A stretch of DNA of 64,000 nucleotides from Christiangramia forsetii KT0803 (GCF_000060345.1 NC_008571.1:1612001-1676000); one strand, 5' to 3'; counted from the first letter of the stretch, positions 33,855 through 43,331 are shown. Numbers and translations: made by a program. The notes: generated by a model from the letters alone, not told the origin.

Positions 33855-35030
33855 ATGATAGTAAGTTTAGCAAAAAATAATGAGGATATTGATAGATTAC
33901 TAAAAAAAGGGTATGCTTTATCAATAGATAGCAATCATCTAGTTATTAGAGATATACCTTATATAGACAATAATGGAAACCTTCAAATTGGTGCAATAGT
34001 TTCAATAGTAAATTTTATTAACCAAAATAAAATGAGCATGAGAGACCATCAAATATTTTTTTGTGGTAGTCCTCCTTATGAATTGAACGGAAAACCAATT
34101 AGAAATCTTGGTGGTGGTGCAACATCAATTCATTTGACATCAAAAGATTTAGTTGTGCAAAGGTCTTTTTCTAACAAACCTCCAAGTGGAAAGTTTAAAG
34201 ATTGGTTCGAAAAAATTGAAAATTATGTTACCATAATTTCTGGACCAGCTATGGATAAATTTGATGCTAATCCTTATACTTTTAGAGTAGTTGATGAAAA
34301 TTATAAGTCAGTATTTAAATTTAGAGATACTCTAACAAGTAGGGCAGAAATAGGAGAGTTAAGTGCTAAACTTGAAGAAGATACAATTGCTATTATTGGT
34401 CTGGGAGGAACAGGTTCTTACCTTTTAGATTTTTTGGTAAAAACTCCAGTTAAAGAAATTAAAGGGTTTGATGGAGATTGGTATCATGTTCATAATGCAT
34501 TCCGTTCCCCAGGAAAATTAGATGAAGAAGAATTAGGTAAAAGAAAAACAGAGGTCTATAAAAACCGTTATCAAAATTTCCGTAGCAATGTAAATATTTA
34601 CTCAAATTATATTACTTGTGATTCAGAAGATGATTTGACTGGAGTTACTTTTGTTTTTGTGTGTGTTGATAGTGGAGATTCTCGAAGAGAAATATTTGAT
34701 TTACTTGTAAAACTAAAAATTCCATTTATAGATGTAGGTATGGGATTAGATAAAGATACTGGGTTAGTAAGTGGCACACTTCGTACTACATATTTTCCTA
34801 CTGAATCTGCACAAAGCATTATAGATAAAAGGCTAGCTCCATTAACTGATATTCCCAATGATGTTTATAAAAGTAATATTCAAATTTCAGAACTTAACGC
34901 TTTAAATGCTTGTTTAGCGGTTATAAAATATAAACAAATAAGAGGTTTTTATTTGGATGACAATTCATATTTCCACATGTTATTTAACGTTGATGGAGTA
35001 AATTTAGTAGGGGAGAATGGGAAAAATTAA
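33855..35030 (+). CDS. E1-like ThiF-family adenylyltransferase with N-terminal extension
   Basis: 391 residues. From ~177 it is a ThiF/E1 adenylation domain: AIIGLGGTGSYLLDFL (ATP-binding G182LGGTGS188), GFDGDWYHVHNAFRSPG (Asp and Arg of the active site) and VFVCVDSGDSRR (265-278). The zinc CxxC pair of ThiF/MoeB is absent. Residues 1-~165 are a separate domain (DUF6791-type); its start, LLKKGYALSIDSNHLVIRDIP, resembles prokaryotic E2 family E, so it may be an E2-like or degenerate E2 domain fused in cis. The enzyme would activate the 89-residue Ubl. Its end overlaps the next gene by 14 bp. Confidence 0.88.
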   Translation: MIVSLAKNNEDIDRLLKKGYALSIDSNHLVIRDIPYIDNNGNLQIGAIVSIVNFINQNKMSMRDHQIFFCGSPPYELNGKPIRNLGGGATSIHLTSKDLVVQRSFSNKPPSGKFKDWFEKIENYVTIISGPAMDKFDANPYTFRVVDENYKSVFKFRDTLTSRAEIGELSAKLEEDTIAIIGLGGTGSYLLDFLVKTPVKEIKGFDGDWYHVHNAFRSPGKLDEEELGKRKTEVYKNRYQNFRSNVNIYSNYITCDSEDDLTGVTFVFVCVDSGDSRREIFDLLVKLKIPFIDVGMGLDKDTGLVSGTLRTTYFPTESAQSIIDKRLAPLTDIPNDVYKSNIQISELNALNACLAVIKYKQIRGFYLDDNSYFHMLFNVDGVNLVGENGKN

Positions 35031-35436
35031 ATTATTAAAAGTTGAATATTTACCAAAAGACTTAGAGCAAGGAATACTATATGTTTCTGAAGAATTTGGT
35101 ATAGCTGGTCATTTGTGTCCATGTGGTTGTGATAATAAAATAATGACTCCATTAGACCCATCTGAATGGTCTTTCAAAGAAATAACTAATAAGCCAACTT
35201 TATATCCTTCAATTGGTAATTGGCAATTGCCTTGTAGGTCACACTACTGGATTACTAATGGAAACATTGAATGGTCATATGATTGGAGTGAAGAGGAAAT
35301 CATTGCTGGTCGTGAAGCAGAAGCAAGAAAAAGAAAAGCCTATTATGATGATTTAGAAGCAAAACAGACTAAAAAATCAATTTTTAGAAGAATTTCAAAT
35401 TGGTTTTTAAAATTAATATTAAATATTAAAAATTAA
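35017..35436 (+). CDS. DUF6527 zinc-binding protein of the Ubl operon
   Basis: 139 residues. The DUF6527 signature is clear: GHLCPCGC (H32, C34, C36, C38) and LPCRSHYWITNGNIEW (C73, H76), a likely metal site. DUF6527 proteins recur beside multiubiquitin-type Ubl and ThiF genes and are suspected peptidases or processing factors for the Ubl; that is from memory and inference. The C-terminus (IFRRISNWFLKLILNIKN) is hydrophobic with basic residues and could touch a membrane. Translation is coupled to the E1 gene. Confidence 0.85.
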   Translation: MGKIKLLKVEYLPKDLEQGILYVSEEFGIAGHLCPCGCDNKIMTPLDPSEWSFKEITNKPTLYPSIGNWQLPCRSHYWITNGNIEWSYDWSEEEIIAGREAEARKRKAYYDDLEAKQTKKSIFRRISNWFLKLILNIKN

Positions 35437-35449
35437 TAAATAGAAAATT

Positions 35450-35590
35450 ATGATTACAATCGAAGCAATTAAACCTGGTCCAAAACCTAAAAAGGATGAT
35501 GGCTCATTAGACAAAAGAAGGAGAGTTACTCCCGACAAAAAGAAAGATTATCCACCATTAAAAAAGCACAAACACAAAAAGGGCGATTAA
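35450..35590 (+). CDS. 46-residue lysine-rich small protein at the end of the Ubl operon
   Basis: An ATG 13 bp after the DUF6527 stop opens a 46-codon frame: MITIEAIKPGPKPKKDDG, then KRRRVTPDKKK and PPLKKHKHKKGD. 13 Lys and 3 Arg, several Pro, no hydrophobic core, so probably disordered. Position, strand and spacing fit the operon. Not recognised; it could be an accessory factor or a lysine-rich Ubl acceptor (speculation), or a chance frame. Confidence 0.55.
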   Translation: MITIEAIKPGPKPKKDDGSLDKRRRVTPDKKKDYPPLKKHKHKKGD

Positions 35591-36555
<965 letters not shown>

Positions 36556-36978
36556 ATGCAAACACATCCAAACTCTGTACTCAATATTGTTCCTGATGAT
36601 TCTGTAAAAGAAATCCATCATCTTGATTTTGGTGATATTATTTTTTTGGATCAAACAATTATTACGGAATTATACGAAGGTATTACGTACGGCTGGGAAC
36701 AAGCCAGCCAGGTAATTGTTCTGGCTGAAAAGTCATATGGACAAGATTTTTATGTGAATTATATATCTAACCGTTTACACGATTATTCCGTAGTGGCACA
36801 GGATTGGTCTAAATTCTTTAAACAAAACCGCCAGTTAAGAAGTTTCTGCATAGTTACTCACAGTAAAACCGGAACGACGAACATAGCCGTTGAACGTATA
36901 TTTTATAAGGAAGGTAATATTATGCATTTTACAGATCTATCTGAAGCACTTAAATTCACAGGGAATTTAAAAAATTAA
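36556..36978 (+). CDS. Conserved hypothetical protein (140 aa)
   Basis: No signal peptide or membrane segment. Alternating alpha/beta pattern: VKEIHHLDFGDIIFLD, EASQVIVLAE-like ASQVIVLAEKSYG, SFCIVTHSKTGTTNIAVERIF, ending HFTDLSEALKFTGNL. The layout suggests a small STAS/SpoIIAA-like fold, but I cannot name the family. It has its own promoter and faces the DUF4251 gene, marking the return to ordinary chromosome. Confidence 0.7.
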   Translation: MQTHPNSVLNIVPDDSVKEIHHLDFGDIIFLDQTIITELYEGITYGWEQASQVIVLAEKSYGQDFYVNYISNRLHDYSVVAQDWSKFFKQNRQLRSFCIVTHSKTGTTNIAVERIFYKEGNIMHFTDLSEALKFTGNLKN

Positions 36979-36992
36979 TAACGCAAATTACA

Positions 36993-37508
36993 CTAAAAGT
37001 CTTCTTCACTCTTGATTTCAGAAATTTCTCCACGAAAGGAAATAGTGGAACGTTCAGAAGTGTTTACTGAAGTGTTCACGTTCTTATTGGGAAATAATGT
37101 AATTATAAAATCCAGGTCCTCCCCGTTTTGGGAACCTCTGAATTCTAATAAAAGTCTGGCTTTATCAGTCTGTTCTGTTATCTTAAGATCCTTAGCGATG
37201 CCTTTATATTTTATTCCACCTTCATTACCGTATGATGATCCCGAATATCTAATTCCGAAGAATGGGAGAAATACATCTACGCTATCTCCTTTGAATTCGA
37301 TGAAATTTGTATTTCCAACAATATTCACATTACCACCGATAGAGGTATTTGCAAAATCATTAACTATCTTAAAATTACGTGCCGATACTAATGATTTTAG
37401 ATCTTCATATTCCCTCAATTCAGTAGCTGAAGGGTCTTTAGTGCCAGCACATGAATACATTACGATGAAACTTAAAACAATAAACGTTATCGCAAAGATC
37501 CTTTTCAT
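36993..37508 (-). CDS. DUF4251 lipoprotein
   Basis: 171 residues, lipobox MYSCAG. The DUF4251 core shows in SARNFKIVNDFAN, VDVFLPFFGIRYSGSSYGNEGGIKYKG and ISFRGEISEI. A periplasmic or outer-membrane lipoprotein of unknown function found in Bacteroidota. Convergent with the preceding gene. Confidence 0.88.
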   Translation of the reverse strand: MKRIFAITFIVLSFIVMYSCAGTKDPSATELREYEDLKSLVSARNFKIVNDFANTSIGGNVNIVGNTNFIEFKGDSVDVFLPFFGIRYSGSSYGNEGGIKYKGIAKDLKITEQTDKARLLLEFRGSQNGEDLDFIITLFPNKNVNTSVNTSERSTISFRGEISEIKSEEDF

Positions 37509-37523
37509 TTTATTGCTCTTATT

Positions 37524-37721
37524 CTATTCTTCATCATCACTAAGAGAATCTAGCGTATCCTTAATTGCTTCATTTTCTTCCTTAGAAACCTCATTTTGTT
37601 GCTTCTTTATTTTTAGATTTCCATCACCATCTTTCTTCAAATTATCATCCTTTTCATGAAAATTAGAAGGTCTTCCTGCATTTTTCTGCCAGTCGGCTTG
37701 CTTATTAGTATCGTCAGACAT
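37524..37721 (-). CDS. Small acidic hypothetical protein
   Basis: 65 residues, hydrophilic and probably disordered: MSDDTNKQADWQKNAGRPSN, then Lys/Asp-rich, ending DSLSDDEE. 15 bp upstream of the DUF4251 gene on the same strand. No family recognised. Confidence 0.6.
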   Translation of the reverse strand: MSDDTNKQADWQKNAGRPSNFHEKDDNLKKDGDGNLKIKKQQNEVSKEENEAIKDTLDSLSDDEE

Positions 37722-37794
37722 AATCTTTGTTTTTTTCTAATTTAGTGATTTGTATAGCCTACAACGTTAAGTTTAAAATTCATTTAACAACGAA

Positions 37795-38649
37795 TTAGGG
37801 TATTTTCACATTAAATATAAAGGCTCTGTATTTTAATAGTGCTACAAAAATAGTCGCACCAAGGGCATTCCCAACTAAAGCTGTGATCAGCGTTTTTAAA
37901 TAGATAATAAAGTCGATTTCCGGTGAAACCAGCATACCGGCAAATATTTCAATATGACCAATGATACTATGGTGTAAACCTGTAAATCCCATGACAGCGG
38001 TAATTATATAAATGATAAAGATCTCTCCGGTCGTTTCTTTTGAAGATGTTACCAGCCAACTAAGTAATCCCATAAGCCAACCTGCAAGAATCGCACTTAC
38101 CAGGATTGTAGTTATATCATAATCTACAAAATGTTCCCCAACTTTGGCAATGGAATTTATATCGAATATGCCTAATTTTGGTCCAACCCAGGATAAAGTG
38201 AGTGCCATGAGCATCCCTCCTATCAGATTCCCAAGGATTACTATTCCCCAAATTCCAAATAAACTAAGAATGCTTCTTTTCTTATTTAATACCGGAAGGG
38301 TTAGCAGGGATGTTTGTTCAGTAAATAAAATAGATTGTCCCAGTACCACCATGATAAAGCCTATGGGATAAACCAGGGCGATAAGTTTAAATAGTGTTTC
38401 CTCGGCTACTTTTCCTTCAAAATAAAAGAAAACCGAACAAATCATAAGGAAACTAAAACCTATTTCTAATCCCGCAGTAAATGAACTTAGAAGAATACTA
38501 CTTTTGCTTCTGTCATAAGTCTCGCAACCTTCAATGATTTGTTCTTTTAAGATCTCCCCATGAGATTTAGTCTTCGTGTCATCATTGCTGCTATCAGACT
38601 TTTCTAACTCTTTGTCTACTTCTTCCTGTTCTATTTCGTCTTTTTCCAA
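37795..38649 (-). CDS. Formate/nitrite transporter (FNT) family protein
   Basis: 284 residues. A charged N-terminal tail (1-35, EIEQEEVDKELEKSD) precedes six membrane helices with FNT landmarks: VVLGQSILFTEQT, GNLIGGMLMAL, GLHHSIIGHIEIFAGM and LVGNALGATIFVALL. FNT channels pass small monovalent anions such as formate, nitrite or hydrosulfide. The acidic tail resembles the YfdC-like subgroup; the substrate is unknown. Confidence 0.88.
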   Translation of the reverse strand: MEKDEIEQEEVDKELEKSDSSNDDTKTKSHGEILKEQIIEGCETYDRSKSSILLSSFTAGLEIGFSFLMICSVFFYFEGKVAEETLFKLIALVYPIGFIMVVLGQSILFTEQTSLLTLPVLNKKRSILSLFGIWGIVILGNLIGGMLMALTLSWVGPKLGIFDINSIAKVGEHFVDYDITTILVSAILAGWLMGLLSWLVTSSKETTGEIFIIYIITAVMGFTGLHHSIIGHIEIFAGMLVSPEIDFIIYLKTLITALVGNALGATIFVALLKYRAFIFNVKIP

Positions 38650-38684
38650 TTGCGTCTAAATTTCTATAAATATATACTTAAAAT

Positions 38685-38716
38685 AAAAAATCCGGAAACA
38701 GGAAATTGCTTCCGGA
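38685..38716 (-). terminator. Terminator of the nucleoside deaminase gene
   Basis: On the minus strand TCCGGAA and TTCCGGA pair around a 12-nt loop and are followed by a T run, 51 bp past the stop. Confidence 0.8.
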
Positions 38717-38766
38717 CTAGTTTGATTTATTAATTCTAATTCAATATTAAATTTCTCTGCATTTAA

Positions 38767-39216
38767 TTAAGACCATAATTGTACTGCTTTATCACGACAT
38801 AGCTGTATCATTTTGAATTCCTGATGTCTCTTATCTGCATCTGTCTTGTAATACATATCGCTATATTTAAAACCATATTCCTTTGCATCCAAAGCAGAAG
38901 CTCCATAATAGATATTATCAAAATCTGCCCAATACGCTGCTCCAAGGCACATCATACATGGCTCACAGCTGGTAAAAAGGACACAGCCCTGAAGACTACT
39001 ACTATTTAGTTTCCTGCAAGCTTTTTGTATAGCTCGCAATTCAGCATGTTCGGTACAATCTTCTTTAGCCAATACTTTATTACAGGATTCAGCAATAATT
39101 TCATCTCCTTTTGTAATTACTGCGCCAAAAGGACCACCATTATCCATATCTCTGCCTTCACGGGCAAGATCTATTGCCCTACTCATCATTTTCTTTTGTA
39201 AATCCTTTATTTTCAT
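38767..39216 (-). CDS. Nucleoside deaminase (guanine deaminase-like)
   Basis: 149 residues, cytidine-deaminase-like fold with the zinc site: TEHAELRAI (His and catalytic Glu) and SCEPCMMCLGA (two Cys). The C-terminal part (AKEYGFKYSDMYYKTDADKR) resembles bacterial GuaD-type guanine deaminase, a purine catabolic enzyme. A TAATTTTG box lies only 8 bp upstream of the ATG, suggesting a very short leader. Confidence 0.88.
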   Translation of the reverse strand: MKIKDLQKKMMSRAIDLAREGRDMDNGGPFGAVITKGDEIIAESCNKVLAKEDCTEHAELRAIQKACRKLNSSSLQGCVLFTSCEPCMMCLGAAYWADFDNIYYGASALDAKEYGFKYSDMYYKTDADKRHQEFKMIQLCRDKAVQLWS

Positions 39217-39406
39217 AATACTACAAAATTACAGTTTTCTCTGAATTTTACTGGCTATTTCACAGTATTCAGCATAAGATTAAGTACATTTTAAGGTTCC
39301 AATATGTAAGTCTAAAAATACTATTAAAACTTTGCCAAATCTAGCCTAAGAGGCTTGGTAAGCCCTTAAGAAATAAGTTTATTTAACTAAATAAAAAATC
39401 GATAAT

Positions 39407-39706
39407 ATGGAGACTATATTTGAATTTGTGAATATTGATAAAAGTGAAAATCTGGAAGCTTTTACCCAGAAAAAATTAAATAAACTTGAGACTAAATATG
39501 ATTGGATCGTAAGAGCCAATATTTTTTTTAAAAGAGACGAAAATAAAAAACCAAACGGATATATTACTGAAGTAAGATTAAGTGCTCCGGGACCTGAGAT
39601 ATTCGCTCAATCGGATGAGAATTCTTTTGAAGCTTCAATTGCTGAAACTACTAGGGATCTGGATAGACAATGTGAAAAGCGTAAAGCTAAAATGAGTACG
39701 CATTAA
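39407..39706 (+). CDS. Ribosome hibernation / HPF-RaiA family protein
   Basis: 99 residues, short-HPF size: VNIDKSENLEAFTQKKLNKLE, then NIFFKRDEN, EVRLSAPGPEIFAQSDENSFEASIAET and DRQCEKRKAKM. Binds the decoding centre of idle ribosomes; dimerises or stabilises them in stationary phase. Followed by a strong terminator. Confidence 0.9.
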   Translation: METIFEFVNIDKSENLEAFTQKKLNKLETKYDWIVRANIFFKRDENKKPNGYITEVRLSAPGPEIFAQSDENSFEASIAETTRDLDRQCEKRKAKMSTH

Positions 39707-39728
39707 GCTTATTATTTATAGATATAGC

Positions 39729-39758
39729 AAAGCCCTTTCTACCGAAAGGGCTTTTTAT
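39729..39758 (+). terminator. Terminator of the HPF gene
   Basis: AAAGCCCTTTC and GAAAGGGCTTT form an 11-bp stem with a short loop, followed by TTATTTTT. Confidence 0.9.
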
Positions 39759-39782
39759 TTTTATTCAGTTTGGAAATAATTC

Positions 39783-41768
39783 CTAGGCTTTTAAGCCTTT
39801 TTCATCCAATTTTTCTTTAAAATCATTGATAATACCACCCTTTATTAAAATATTTATCTGGCGGTCACTCATGGTATGTTTAGTCTCGAATTCTTCTGTG
39901 CCACCAGATTTCTTCTCGACAATTACCTGAATATTATTTCTACTTTCAACATTCTTTTTCAGATTCTTAAATTTTACAGTATCACCCTGCTCTATTTTAT
40001 CGTAGTCTGCAATATCTAAGAATTCAAGAGGTAGAATACCAAAATTCACTAAATTTTGCCAGGCAATACGTGCGTATGAATTTGCGATAACGGCAACCTG
40101 TCCTAAATATTTTGGAGCTAATGCCGCATGTTCTCTACTGGATCCCTGGGCATAATTATCTTTAGCTACTACAATATGTCCACCAAATTCTTCTTTGGCC
40201 TTCATTGCCCTATCATAAAAAGTATCATCAATTACGATGTAAGAATATTTACTAATTTCCGGTAGATTACTTCTGAATGGCAACACCTCTGCCCCTGCTT
40301 TCAAAATTCCATCAGTAGAAATATTATCTCCCATTTTCAATAGAACCGGAACTTTATAATCATCCAGAATTGGATCTATATGAGGTAATGATTGAATGTT
40401 TGGTCCTTTCTTTAATTCTACATCGGTACCATCCTCTAAGGGAGCAACCAACATTTCAGTATTAATAATTTCTAATTCAGGTTTTTCAAACTTTGGATAG
40501 CTCATATCATAAAGCTTTTCCATGTCTCTGGGATCAGTAATTTTACCGGTTAAGGCAGAAGCTGCTGCAGTTTCCGGACTACATAAGTAAACCTGATCAT
40601 CTGCTGTTCCAGATCTATCGGGGAAATTTCTTGGCATCGTCCTTAAACTGATCGTGTTTGAAGCCGGTGCCTGCCCCATCCCAATGCATCCCATGCAACC
40701 TGATTGATGAAATCTCGCTCCAGCGGTGATTAGGTTCGCAAAAGCCTTATTTTCAATCATATTCTGAATCATTTGTCTTGAAGTAGGATTGATATCAAAA
40801 GAAACATCATTATTGACAGATTTCCCTTTTACAATAGCCCCTGCGATCCAGAAATCCCTCAATCCCGGATTGGCAGAAGATCCCACCACAACCTGACTAA
40901 TAGGTTTACCGGCTACTTCACTTACAGGCACCACATTTCCAGGGCTTGTAGGTTTTGCTATTAGAGGAACCAACTCATCAAGAATTATTTCCTCATGAAA
41001 ATCATACTCGCAACCTTCATCTGCTTTTAATTCAGACCAGTCTGCTTCTCTATCCTGAGATTTTAAAAAACGTTTGGTTTCTTCATCACTCGGGAAAACT
41101 GTAGTTGTAGCTCCCAATTCTGCTCCCATATTTGCGATTACGTGACGATCCATGGCGCTTAAGTGCTTTAACCCGTCTCCATAATATTCTATTACCTTCC
41201 CTACTCCTCCTTTTACATCATATCTTCTAAGCATTTCCAGGATAACGTCTTTCGCGCTTACCCAATCTGGTAATTTCCCGGTAAGCTTCACTCCCATTAC
41301 TTTTGGCATTTTTACAAAATAGGGTTGTCCGGCTATAGCTGCTGCAACATCCAAACCTCCTGTACCAATAGCAAGCATCCCTAGAGAACCAGCTGCAGGC
41401 GTATGACTATCAGAACCAATCATGGTTTTACCAGGTTTTCCAAATCGTTGCATATGTACGGGGTGGCTTACACCATTTCCGGGCCTGCTATACCATAGCC
41501 CAAAACGTTGAGCTGCGGAAAGTAGAAATAAGTGATCATCAGCATTTTTGAAATCTGTTTGAAGAAGATTATGGTCAACATATTGAACGGCAACCTCTGT
41601 TTGAGCTTTTTTTAAGCCCATGGCTTCCAGTTCCAGCTGTACTAAAGTTCCGGTAGCATCTTGCAATAAGGCCTGGTCTATTTTAATACCAATTTCTTTT
41701 CCCGGTTCCATTTCACCTTCTAAAAGATGTTCTTTAATAAGCTTTTGCGTGACATTAAGTTTTGACAT
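39783..41768 (-). CDS. acnA: Aconitate hydratase (Aquifex-type, monomeric)
   Basis: 661 residues, the short type of bacterial aconitase. Fe-S ligands in LCSPETAAA and SGCMGCIGMG; substrate site IGSDSHTPAAGSLGMLAIGTGG and swivel domain YAQGSSREHAALAPKYLG. Converts citrate to isocitrate in the TCA cycle. Transcribed alone; neighbours give no pathway context. The symbol follows general usage; the sequence is closer to TIGR01342-like aconitases than to E. coli AcnA. Confidence 0.92.
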   Translation of the reverse strand: MSKLNVTQKLIKEHLLEGEMEPGKEIGIKIDQALLQDATGTLVQLELEAMGLKKAQTEVAVQYVDHNLLQTDFKNADDHLFLLSAAQRFGLWYSRPGNGVSHPVHMQRFGKPGKTMIGSDSHTPAAGSLGMLAIGTGGLDVAAAIAGQPYFVKMPKVMGVKLTGKLPDWVSAKDVILEMLRRYDVKGGVGKVIEYYGDGLKHLSAMDRHVIANMGAELGATTTVFPSDEETKRFLKSQDREADWSELKADEGCEYDFHEEIILDELVPLIAKPTSPGNVVPVSEVAGKPISQVVVGSSANPGLRDFWIAGAIVKGKSVNNDVSFDINPTSRQMIQNMIENKAFANLITAGARFHQSGCMGCIGMGQAPASNTISLRTMPRNFPDRSGTADDQVYLCSPETAAASALTGKITDPRDMEKLYDMSYPKFEKPELEIINTEMLVAPLEDGTDVELKKGPNIQSLPHIDPILDDYKVPVLLKMGDNISTDGILKAGAEVLPFRSNLPEISKYSYIVIDDTFYDRAMKAKEEFGGHIVVAKDNYAQGSSREHAALAPKYLGQVAVIANSYARIAWQNLVNFGILPLEFLDIADYDKIEQGDTVKFKNLKKNVESRNNIQVIVEKKSGGTEEFETKHTMSDRQINILIKGGIINDFKEKLDEKGLKA

Positions 41769-41924
41769 AGTTGGAATTTTAAACTTTAAATTAGGAACTT
41801 TTGATGTAAGAATTGTTCCATTTAACAGAACCTTAGTTTTAAAATTTAAATCGCTACTAAGGAGCTGGAAATAATTAGTATTTGAGAATACCCTATATTT
41901 AACTGAGAAATACTATTGAGATAG

Positions 41925-42488
41925 ATGAATCAAATAATAAAACGAGCAATTGTTGGAGGTGTGGTTTCCACTATAGTCATGGGAACAGGCGCATTTATTT
42001 TAGGACAAATCTCCGGTTACAAGGCGATGGAATTATTGAAAAATTCCATGTCTGGGATTAACATGCTTTGTAATACTGTGATTCTGGGATCTACCACCAT
42101 TCTTGCCCTTATGCTAACGCTTCTAGGCCTTAGTCGCTCTTCGGAATCCAGACTAACCGACAGGCATTATAAAGATGTTTTGATGATCGCAAAATCTGAC
42201 ACTATTCTAATTGTTGCAGCGGTTATTACTTTTCTCATGCTCAATTTGCCAATTAGCGAGTCTGAAGAAGTGGGAAGTGCATGGTATCAAACCATTTACT
42301 ATGTAAGTCTTGGAATGGCGTCTTTACTGGGCGGAGGTTTTATTGCGGTAGTAATGATGCTCTATGGTACTATAACCAATGTTATTTTGATCGTTGGCCT
42401 GAATATAAAGGAGCATCCTCTTATTTCTACTGAAGAAGCAGAAGAGGCTGAAGAACAGGAACAAAAAGAAAAAGAAGAAAAAAAGTAG
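41925..42488 (+). CDS. Membrane protein of unknown function
   Basis: 187 residues with four predicted membrane helices (about 9-28, 47-66, 92-108, 126-155) and a C-terminal Glu/Lys tail (EEAEEAEEQEQKEKEEKK). No motif or family recognised. Divergent from aconitase. Confidence 0.7.
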   Translation: MNQIIKRAIVGGVVSTIVMGTGAFILGQISGYKAMELLKNSMSGINMLCNTVILGSTTILALMLTLLGLSRSSESRLTDRHYKDVLMIAKSDTILIVAAVITFLMLNLPISESEEVGSAWYQTIYYVSLGMASLLGGGFIAVVMMLYGTITNVILIVGLNIKEHPLISTEEAEEAEEQEQKEKEEKK

Positions 42489-42504
42489 TTTTATTAAAAT
42501 AAGA

Positions 42505-42595
42505 AAAGGGCATTTAGAAAGAAAATCTAGCTGACGGATTTGCTGAATTCAAGACAATCGTGGTCAAAAAGAATCTTTCAAAATAGCCCTTTTTT
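42505..42595 (+). terminator. Long imperfect stem-loop ending in T run
   Basis: AAAGGGC-A-TTTAGAAAG near 42505-42520 pairs with CTTTCAAAAT-A-GCCCTTTT near 42575-42592, enclosing ~50 nt. The outer GGGC/GCCC stem and T run make a terminator; the long inner arm is unusual for one and could be a small structured RNA. Confidence 0.5.
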
Positions 42596-42614
42596 AAAAA
42601 AATTATTTTACTAT

Positions 42615-43331
42615 TTAACTTTTACCAAGTTTATTTAGTAGATCAATTTGATCTCCCTCCTCAAGATTAAAAGCCGGCTTTCCTTTTCTTGGAAATAGAA
42701 AAGTAAATGGCGTATCAAATGCCGCCCAACTTTCAGCAAGCCCATAATCGTTATTTTCATTCTTCATTTCGGGTCTAATGAAAGTATTCAGTTCAGAATC
42801 ATAATCAGATCCCACCGCATCTTCTCCGGGGAATAACATTCCGTCATTAATTTCAGTATAGATCACTACAGAAGCGCCTTCGTTGCCAGGTAGGTCAAAA
42901 ATATTTATGTCAAAACTGTCAAGTACTTTATCTTTTGCAGTTAGATCTTTTGTTTTAAAATCATCTTTGAAATTATTCCTTGGATGGGCATAGACCGGAG
43001 CTCCACCGGCATCTTCTGAAATGGTTTTCAAATCGGCATACGCAGATTTTAAAATTCCATCACAGGTTATTAAAATACCTTTAATATTATATCCTTCTTC
43101 TACTAGTTTTTTTATAGCAGGTTTTGAAGATTTTTCAACCACATCTATTAGTAGCATGTCTCTACGATTCAAATGTCTAATTGCATAGCCCTGATTAAAA
43201 ACTCCATTTTCTTTTTCACCCTTTATTATAAAAGTATCAGGGATCAATTTTAAAAATTTCCCTGTTCCACCTTGTTCAATAAATTCTGCTGATTGGCTGT
43301 GAAGCACCTCCATTTTATCTACTGTCTTCAT
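42615..43331 (-). CDS. MBL-fold-like protein lacking zinc ligands
   Basis: 238 residues. The strand order and loops follow a metallo-beta-lactamase domain: NQGYAIRHLNRRDMLLIDVV, then ILITCDGILKSAYADLK where THxHxDH would be, VYAHPRN, FDLPGNEGASVVIY (TPGHTxGS in active members) and MLFPGEDAVG (LFTGD). The metal-binding His and Asp are largely missing, so hydrolase activity is unlikely. Probably a binding or regulatory protein. Monocistronic. Confidence 0.65.
   Translation of the reverse strand: MKTVDKMEVLHSQSAEFIEQGGTGKFLKLIPDTFIIKGEKENGVFNQGYAIRHLNRRDMLLIDVVEKSSKPAIKKLVEEGYNIKGILITCDGILKSAYADLKTISEDAGGAPVYAHPRNNFKDDFKTKDLTAKDKVLDSFDINIFDLPGNEGASVVIYTEINDGMLFPGEDAVGSDYDSELNTFIRPEMKNENNDYGLAESWAAFDTPFTFLFPRKGKPAFNLEEGDQIDLLNKLGKS

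Noticed and set aside
37012-37659. 215-codon plus-strand frame opposite the DUF4251 and small acidic protein genes
   Set aside because: Mirror of two minus-strand genes; Ser/Leu/Phe-rich shadow sequence. The minus strand has a lipobox and DUF4251 motifs.
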